Of a stretch of DNA of 64,000 nt, positions 57,481-64,000 are shown piece after piece; positions within the stretch are counted from its first letter, which is position 1; each line of letters begins with the position of its first letter. A program made the translations under genes and the position numbers. The DNA is taken from NCBI GenBank assembly GCA_020466095.1, contig CM035807.1, forward strand, positions 83,600,241 through 83,664,240. Reading direction: 5' to 3'. This stretch comes from Chlorops oryzae (lineage: Eukaryota > Arthropoda > Insecta > Diptera > Chloropidae). The notes under the pieces were generated by a model. That model saw nothing but the letters and a program-made list of their open reading frames with translations, did not search any database and was not told where the DNA came from.

Positions 57481-58396
57481 TTTCTTCTTCATATGGGGCC
57501 GTTTTGCCGCGATTTCGACCTTCAAACGCTCCAATAACGACATATAATAGTCACTGTTGATGGTTTTTCCCTTCTCAAGATAATCGATAAAAATTATTCC
57601 ATGCCCATCCCAAAAAACAGAGGCCATTACTTTGCCAGCGGACTTTTGAGTCTTTCCACGCTTCGGAGACGGTTCACCGATCGCTGTCCACTCAGCCGAC
57701 TGTCGATTGGACTCAGGAGTGTAGTGATAGAGCCATGTTTCATACATTGTCACATATCGACGCAAAAACTCGGGTGTATTGCGACTTAACAGCTGTAAAC
57801 ACCGCTCAGAATCATCAACACGTTGTTGTTTTTGGTCAAATGTGAGCTCGCGCGGCACCCATTTTGCACAGAGCTTTTTCATATCCAAATATTGATGAAT
57901 GATATGACCAACACGTTCCTTTGATATCTTTAAGGCCTCTGCTATCTCGATCAACTTCATTTTACGGTCATTCAAAATCATTTTGTGAATTTTTTTGATG
58001 TTTTCGTCGGTAACCACCTCTTTCGGGCGTCCACTGCGTTCACCGTCCTCCGTGCTCATTTCACCACGCTTGAATTTTGCATACCAATCAATTATTGTTG
58101 ATTTTCCTGGGGCAGAGTCCGGAAACTCATTATCAAGCCAAGTTTTTGCTTCCACTGTATTTTTTCCCTTCAGAAAACAGTATTTTATCAAAACACGAAA
58201 TTCCTTTTTTTCCATTTTTTTCACAATAACAAAAGTTGCTTCACAAAAGACGCTCTATCTGACAAACTTATTGACTTACAGACGTCAAATTTTGACACGA
58301 ATCATTTGAAGGTTGCCACTATATAAAAATAATATGCATTTAATACTAGCGACGCCATCTATGTGTCAGACCGGAGACTTATCAGCCAACCTGTTA

Positions 58397-60704
58397 TTAG
58401 GCATAACCCACAATAGCAATTTAATTTTTTTTTCCATTGTTCATTTAATAAGAACATGAGTGAGATTAGGAAAGGATGGGAAACAGGTGGAAAGAGGTGA
58501 AAAGAGGGGAAGAGTAGGGAAAAGATGGGGATATAAAGGAAACTTGCGGTTAAGATAATGAGAATAAGATAGGATGAATGAGGTTGAGAAAGGGATCGGC
58601 AGTGGGACTATGAGAGGGAAATGAGAACGAGTGAAGAAGGAGATAAATGGAAAGTGGGTGAAGGAGTGCGATGGAGGGAGCGGGATCATAGGGATAGAGA
58701 ACTCAAAAAATATTGTTTATCGGAAAGCTTGATTTCCTTAACACAATTTTTCTTGAACATTTTTAGTTATTGGTTTTTGACACAAAAGAAGCTAATGCAT
58801 AAAAAAAACTGAATTACTAAAAGCATACAGATCTCTTTTTATCCGGCTTTCTCTCTCTTTCCCTTGAGGTATGTAATGTTACGAACTACAAAATTTTTTC
58901 GAAAACGCGTTGCGCATACGACGGGCACTAAAACAAAAATCTGGATAATAAGACCAAATATTGAGGCTTAGGGGCTCAAAATGTGATATTGTGAGTGTGC
59001 GATTAGGTAGACAGGTGGCACAATTCTTGCATTAACCCCAATTTGAAAAGTTTTGAGTTGTGACACTCTTGATATACATGTGCGATGTGCAAAAAAAAAA
59101 AAATTCATAATAATCGGTCCAGCCGTTTTCGAAGGAGTTTTGTTACAAACACCGCGAAACAAGATTTTTACACACCTACCTATGTATAAGATGCATCGAA
59201 ATATAAGCATAAAGAAAAACTAGACGTGCTACATGCATAAATTCTGCTTAGTATTTGGATTTAAATCGTCGATATGTAGGTATCAATTCCACATATACAT
59301 TGCTTTGCTAAAAATTTCGTGCTGACCAGTGTAATTGAGTAGTGATTAAAACATTTTAATGCTTCAAATTTCTTGGCATATTTGCATTTGCATTTCAAAC
59401 CTCAAGTTTTTATTAATAGTGTTAAAAGACGGGTCAGTGCTAAGATTCATTACTCTGTGAGCTTTCCTAATAGGTTTTCCACTCAAATATATGAAGCCAT
59501 CCCACACAAATTCTGCTTAGGGGGTATATACTTGATAACGGAATCTTTAAAATTGTACTTGTCAATGTAATTTATTTTACGTTTTTCCAATATTTCTCTT
59601 ACTTTCCACAAAGCTACAAAGTGTTGGTACTGACACTCTTAAGCCAATAATGTAAACGATACTTGAATGTTTTTCGAAGAATGTACCTAAATTAAGATAA
59701 GAACGCCATTATTAGAGCTCATCAGTGATCAAAATTTAAATTGTTTGTAGAAAAAATTGAAAAATCCCAAGCCTGCATAAATTTTGAAAAATTACTTCCA
59801 AACCAATTTTTTATGCCATCACTATGGAGAATTAAATTCCCGAAAGTCGTACAATAGCCAACGCAATCTATTACATTTCCCTTTTCAAATTCGTGAAATG
59901 ATAAAAATATGAAAATACCGTTTCTTGTCCAATACTCGTACTACTAAATATTTCTTTTGGAAAAATGCTGAGACCTTAGAGAGACGATAAAGTTCACGCA
60001 GTTCTAGCACTCAACCTGATGATAAAATAAAACCCACTTCGTACGGTAGAGGCACGTGTCAGAATTGATAATGCGTCAATTTCAATAATGATAAAATTAC
60101 CCACGCTTCGTTCAATTAGCCCCAAATATGCAGGAAAGCATCTTCGGCTGCCGTGTCTTTTGTGCTTTCCACAGTCCTTTTGGTGCTTTCTTTACTCCTG
60201 GGGCGTTCGTTATTGCGTTCAATTTTTTTTTTTTATACATATTTTTACGTTTTTCTTTTCCTTCTAGCTATTTTGCCCTGCTTTCGGAAGTGCATTGTTC
60301 TTGACGAGTTTATTCATCAATATTGCTATGAGTATAAAATTTATTGAAAACAGAAATTCTAGGCACGTCGATTTACCCACTTATGCGAAAGTGTCCGTAA
60401 AGTAAGGCAAAGCAAAAGGCTCTAGTAGCTTTTAAGGTCTCAAGGCTAATCTCAGATTTCATAAGAAAATAATATTTTTATCGTTATGTTCGTTTTCTCC
60501 AAATTTCATTAATACTCCTATCTCTAATAGCAAGCATTTCATCAGTGAAATGGTATTGCATATGCCGTTATTCCTAAAAAATAAATAACTGTCACGTCCA
60601 ATATTTGAAACCGTAACAGTAAAATAATTAATCGAAATTAGTTAGCATCAATATTTCTCAAGAAATATATTATTACTTAGAATACTTATGGAAAAATTAA
60701 GATA
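58397..60704. other. non-coding stretch
   Basis: 58450-58700 is purine-rich on the plus strand. At about 59094-59170, an A-run followed by ATCGGTCCAGCCGTTTTCGA and ACACCGCGAAACAAGATTTT resembles insect non-LTR 3' UTR debris, but no tail or duplication was found. No gene recognised. Confidence 0.35.
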
Positions 60705-61070
60705 ATTTAAGCTAAGTTAAGTCAAGTTAAGCTAAGCTAAGTTAAGTTTAGTCAAGTTAAATTAAGTGAAGTTATGTTATGTTATGTTATGTTATGTTAT
60801 GTTATGTTATGTTATGTTATGTTATGTTATGTTATGTTATGTTATGTTATGTTTGTTATGTTATGTTATGTTATGTTTTTTATTTTGTTATGTTATGTTA
60901 AGTTATGTTAAGTTATCATATGTTATGTTATGTATAGTAAAGTAAAGTAAATTAAGTTATGTTAAGTTTCATATGTTATGTTATGTATAGTAAAGTAAAG
61001 TGAAGTTAAGTTAAGTTAAGTTAAATTAAGTTAAGTAAAGTTAAGTTATGTTAAGTTAAATTAGGTTAAG
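60705..61070 (+). repeat. (TTATG)n / (TTAAG)n pentanucleotide array
   Basis: Pure GTTAT pentamers run from 60771 to about 60852 (16 units), embedded in a longer tract of AAGTT, AGCTA and AAAGT pentamers in register. Confidence 0.95.
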
Positions 61071-62728
61071 ATATTTTTAGATGTTCGTTTGCATGCGCGT
61101 TCTTGTATAGCATTCAAAGGTAGTCTTTTAAATCACATTCACGAAAAACGAATAGATATGTAGTAATATCACATCATATAAAAGCTGACGGCTTGGTCTT
61201 TGCTTAATTAATTACCTTTAATTTATTTTTACATCAAATATTGAATAAATATTGAATGTTAAGGCTTTCTTTTGAATTTAACAAAACATGGTTCTCATAA
61301 TGTTTTGATATTTTACTGCCAAAAGTTTGTGCTTAAAATCAAAAAAGAACAAAGTTTATGCCAAATATTTTGCAGTTTCAAATATTTAGACATTTTTCGT
61401 TGAGGTGAAGTTTGAGGACCATAAAACGTACTTACAGTTACGGCCATAAGTTTATCTACTTATTTAGCAACGCTAAATTGAATTTATTATATTGAAACAG
61501 AAACAACAACATTCATGCATTTGGGATGCCGCTCTCGTACACGTTATTTTGAGTTTTTAATATAAAAGGAATAGGATATATGTATATATAGGACGTAGCT
61601 TCTTCAATTAAGACTTGAGAAAATGCCAGGTTTATGGACTTAGGTTGGGATCGATCAGACGCTAAATTATCTTTGTAGAGTTTTCCATAAATTTTTCACG
61701 CTGAACTTCAGCTGTGATTTGTTAAATTTTTTTTGCTTTTTAACGATGAAAATATAAGATGTCGAACACCTTATGCACTCACTAAACTAGTCTCTACATT
61801 TCTCCAAAAATGGAAAAAATTACAACCCCTTGTGTCACTTTCACAACACTGATTTAGCTCGTCCTAGATATGGGTTCGCTTAATGCAGTTTGAAAGTTTT
61901 TTATACGGCTTTTGACAGTTCACACCTTCTCGATAGCGGCCTTTAGACAAAAAAAAAAAAAAAAAAAAAAAACAAATTTGCATTCATAAATATAAAATTG
62001 TTTTCAATAAAAGACAAGAAAAAAGGGAAAGTGCTTTTTTGCACGCCCTCCTTGCCACAGAACAACGTTTCGAGGAATAATCGTAAATGCTTGTCTCTCT
62101 CTATGTAACGCGATAATTCATGATTTTTATGATCGATCGATCGGCATCTCTTCGTCGGAAAGCTGCTGCGATTAGAACTGGGTATTTTAGTGCAGCCTCG
62201 GCTCCAAGGATACGCCCAGGCTCACCTTATTGACACTTTCAATGACTTTTTAATGCAATACATTGCAATGACCGGCTATATTTGCTGGCCAGTTCGAATT
62301 TTTAAGAGTTCTTATTTCCGCAGCTCTCCCGTATTCGAGAAAATAATGTGAGATTCTGGCAAGTAAAAAAAAAAAATAAATCATGTCAAAAATATGTACA
62401 CCGAGAGAAAAAAGTAGTTATATTAACTGAAAAAGCAGGTTAAAATAACCGAGTTCACCGTTAATTCTTAGCTTATGTGCAGGGCTGGGCGCAATACAGA
62501 AGCAAATATAACCTGATGAACATGTAGTGGTGCAACAACTTCATAAAATACAAATTCGCTCTTCATTTTGCGAAACGAGCGACATAGGTCTTTACCTCCA
62601 GAAGCATTCATGCCAAAAAACTCACAAAGCATTATTTTAACGAAAATAGCTCTCTGCTTTGGACTAAAAATCTCTTGTTCGCATAAATTTTTTGACAGAC
62701 GTCTTGCTTCGTTCGCTTCTTGACAACA
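61071..62728. other. non-coding stretch
   Basis: An A-run of about 24 lies at 61949-61972. At 62399, TACACCGAGAGAAAAAAG looks like one end of the TA-target CACNGA(A/G)AAA elements, but the opposite end was not found. No gene supported. Confidence 0.4.
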
Positions 62729-62881
62729 AAACCATACAGTGTTGCCAGGTTGAGGGATATTTCCCATTTTGAGGGAATTTTTGCACCAAATATTGTCAAA
62801 AGGGGGAAAAGGGGATTTTCTTTGCTTTGTTGATACGATAGGGGATTTTTCAATAATCGATACAAAGCCCCTTAGTGGATC

Positions 62882-63039
62882 ATCCACATTCGAGCAATCT
62901 TCTGCGAGCGGCTCGGCTCGATGCAATGCTCGATCGTACGTGGTAATGTTGGTTGATGAATTGGCTCGCTAACATGACCTATTACGATCGAGCATTGCAT
63001 CGAGCCGAGCCGCTCGCAGGAGCATGCTCGAATGTGGAT
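62882..63039. mobile_element. long-armed palindromic element nested in the hAT-type MITE
   Basis: The left arm ATCCACATTCGAGCA..TGCGAGCGGCTCGGCTCGAT continues through GCAATGCTCGATCGTA and the right arm is its near-perfect reverse over ~65 bp; the loop is about 25 bp. The arms are much more GC-rich than the flanks. No target duplication can be told apart from the palindrome. Confidence 0.8.
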
Positions 63040-63254
63040 GAGATAACGAACTTTTAGTACGTATTTATTGTTAATATGTAGATATATACATATATCATAT
63101 TCTATATTTCACTTTAGGGTTGTAAAAGGAATTTTCAAATATTAGAAAGTTGGGCGTCGCTGAAATTCACCTGAAATTCAAATGGGACATAACCCAAATT
63201 TTTCATCTATGCTTGCTTTGGTAATAAACATCCTCTCCAAAAATTTTAGCGATC

Positions 63255-63400
63255 GGCATATAATTAAATTAGGGGTGGCAAGAGGGCAGTTCTCATGAAG
63301 AAATTGAACAAAAATGAGGCCCTTAATGGCCTTTAATATCTCCCCACCAACTTGCCTTAATAGTAGTCGTCTTGGGGCCTTTTCAAACGTACAATTTCTT
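63255..63400 (+). mobile_element. DINE-1-like core fragment
   Basis: ATTAGGGGTGGCAAGAGGGC, GAGGCCCTTAATGGCCTTTA and CTTAATAGTAGTCGTCTTGGGGCC align with copy F (GAGCCCCTTAATGGCCCTAA, CTTAGTGGTAGTGGATTTTGGGCC). The 5' half and the very end are missing. Confidence 0.55.
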
Positions 63401-63607
63401 TAAATACAATATGTAATTTTACGGAGCTACCTTAAGGTTTTAATGTTAAGAAATATAGCGATGATCAACATTTTGTTCAGGAAAAATATCTTTTTGTTTG
63501 AGGGGATTTTCGTGGGAAATTTCTATCGGTCACTGAGGGAAAAAGAGATTTTTGTTTGGTTTTCGAGGGAAATTTGGTTCTGAATTACTGGCAACACTGC
63601 AACCATA

Positions 63608-64000
63608 TAGTACTATAGGTCTAACTCTTCTTCTTCCTAATACCTGCAATGTGTTAGAGCTACGCTGCTTCAACATAGGCATATAGCAGAGGAAAAGAGA
63701 AGCATGCTATGGCAGCGAAATATTAGCTCTGCTGTGGTGAAATGCGTTGCCACTTTTTTTTATTAATTTTGGAAGATTTTCCAAATCATCACATATAAAA
63801 TATCTACCAAACTCATAAAATGCTATTAAAAGCTTCAGAAAACCAAAAATAATTTAGGAAACTCAATATAAGGGAACAATAGAAGTTGTTTTTTAGTCCT
63901 TCCCTGCCCTAACAACTTTTTAATCACACTGTTTCAGTAAAAATACTACATTGTATGCACAATGAAATTCGTAGCGTAGTTAAAATGTATTTCAATTTAT
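63608..64000. other. no recognisable feature
   Basis: AT-rich end of the window with no supported gene. Confidence 0.4.

Larger units (their letters stand above)
55874..58215 (-). pseudogene. mariner transposase (irritans subfamily, Himar1-like), inactivated
   Basis: ATG is at 58215; an upstream in-frame GTG at 58224 is not needed. The first 245 codons (58215-57481) and last 103 (56185-55877) together give 348 codons, the family length, with no other stop or frameshift. The N-terminal part carries the two helix-turn-helix regions (EFRVLIKYCFLKGKNTVEAK; KISKERVGHIIHQYLDMKKL). The D,D34D triad is broken twice: the first Asp (family TMDETW) is Tyr here (TMYETW, codon TAT), and the second (family HQDNAP) is Gly (HQGNAP, codon GGC); the third, in PSDFF, is kept. 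The coding region is also split by a DINE-1-like element. Any ancestral product would bind its ends but not cut. Confidence 0.95.
55807..58394 (-). mobile_element. irritans-subfamily mariner, complete ends, split by an insertion
   Basis: The left end ACAGGTTGGCTGATAAGTCC and the reversed right end are identical for 19 of 20 bases and match for 26 of 27 overall, flanked by TA at 55805-55806 and 58395-58396. Total 2588 bp; removing the ~1294-bp insertion (56187-57480) leaves ~1.29 kb, the usual mariner size. The single mismatch between ends indicates a fairly young insertion. Confidence 0.95.
62737..63599. mobile_element. hAT-type MITE with CAGTGTTGCCAG ends
   Basis: Left end CAGTGTTGCCAGGTTGAGGG and reversed right end CAGTGTTGCCAGTAATTCAG, flanked by AAACCATA (62729-62736) and CAACCATA (63600-63607), matching at 7 of 8 bases. 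Subterminal GAGGGA(A)ATTT motifs repeat on both sides. It contains a nested hairpin element and a DINE-1-like fragment. Confidence 0.75.

Noticed and set aside
58441..58689. 82-codon minus-strand frame rich in Ser, Pro and Phe
   Set aside because: It comes from a purine-rich, low-complexity strand.
62468..62926. 152-codon minus-strand frame
   Set aside because: It runs across the boundary of the hAT-type MITE and into the nested palindrome, so it cannot be an ancestral gene; the part outside the MITE shows no domain I recognise.

Overview
This is a eukaryotic, AT-rich window that looks like intronic or intergenic DNA from a higher (brachyceran) fly. The evidence is a DINE-1/INE-1-like repeat family in many copies, an irritans-type mariner, RNase H- and RTE-type LINE fragments, hAT elements with exact 8-bp target duplications, and arthropod-style core promoters (TCAGT initiators, one with a correctly placed downstream element). 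A tephritid or calyptrate fly is plausible, but the sequence alone does not settle it. I see no complete host protein-coding gene, rRNA gene, canonical tRNA gene or CRISPR array.

Host signals are few. A candidate 5' exon ends at a strong splice donor at 11569/11570 (CAG|GTACGT). A second ends at 34744/34745 (AAG|GTGAGT) and has an Inr plus DPE promoter at 34551-34584 and a 22-codon reading frame into the donor. Both may be alternative first exons of one gene whose later exons lie outside the window. Two TATA+Inr promoter-like sites lie at 43429-43468 and 43764-43796; a transposon sits 12 bp downstream of the second predicted start.

Most recognisable content is mobile DNA. Region by region: 0.5-1.4 kb DINE-1-like copy; 3.2-5.6 kb nested TA-target foldback/MITE elements holding two tRNA-like modules; 8.7-10.0 kb hAT copy 1; 11.3 kb MITE inside the first 5' exon; 12.0-12.4 kb GA repeat with a 90-bp duplication; 14.8-15.6 kb 5'-truncated RNase H LINE with 15-bp target duplication; 17.8-18.4 kb full-length DINE-1-like copy; 21.7-23.4 kb terminal-inverted-repeat element carrying about 33 copies of a 43-bp minisatellite; 26.5-27.6 kb DINE-1-like copy; 28.3-34.3 kb a 1.2-kb tandem duplication whose second copy holds a foldback element, which holds hAT copy 2, plus a separate MITE; 40.9 kb pogo-like MITE; 41.2-42.2 kb RTE-like LINE; 43.8-44.9 kb second minisatellite-bearing element with only a few units and another element nested in it; 49.6-50.2 kb polypyrimidine repeat; 53.1-53.9 kb hAT-type MITE; 54.1-54.7 kb DINE-1-like copy; 55.8-58.4 kb irritans mariner split by a DINE-1-like insertion; 60.7-61.1 kb pentanucleotide array; 62.7-63.6 kb hAT-type MITE with a nested hairpin.

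All transposase and reverse transcriptase remnants are defective: the mariner lacks two catalytic aspartates and is interrupted, both hAT copies keep only the C-terminal part with a frame lesion each, and both LINEs are 5'-truncated. The nesting order gives a readable insertion history. All identifications are from reading the sequence; no database search was run.
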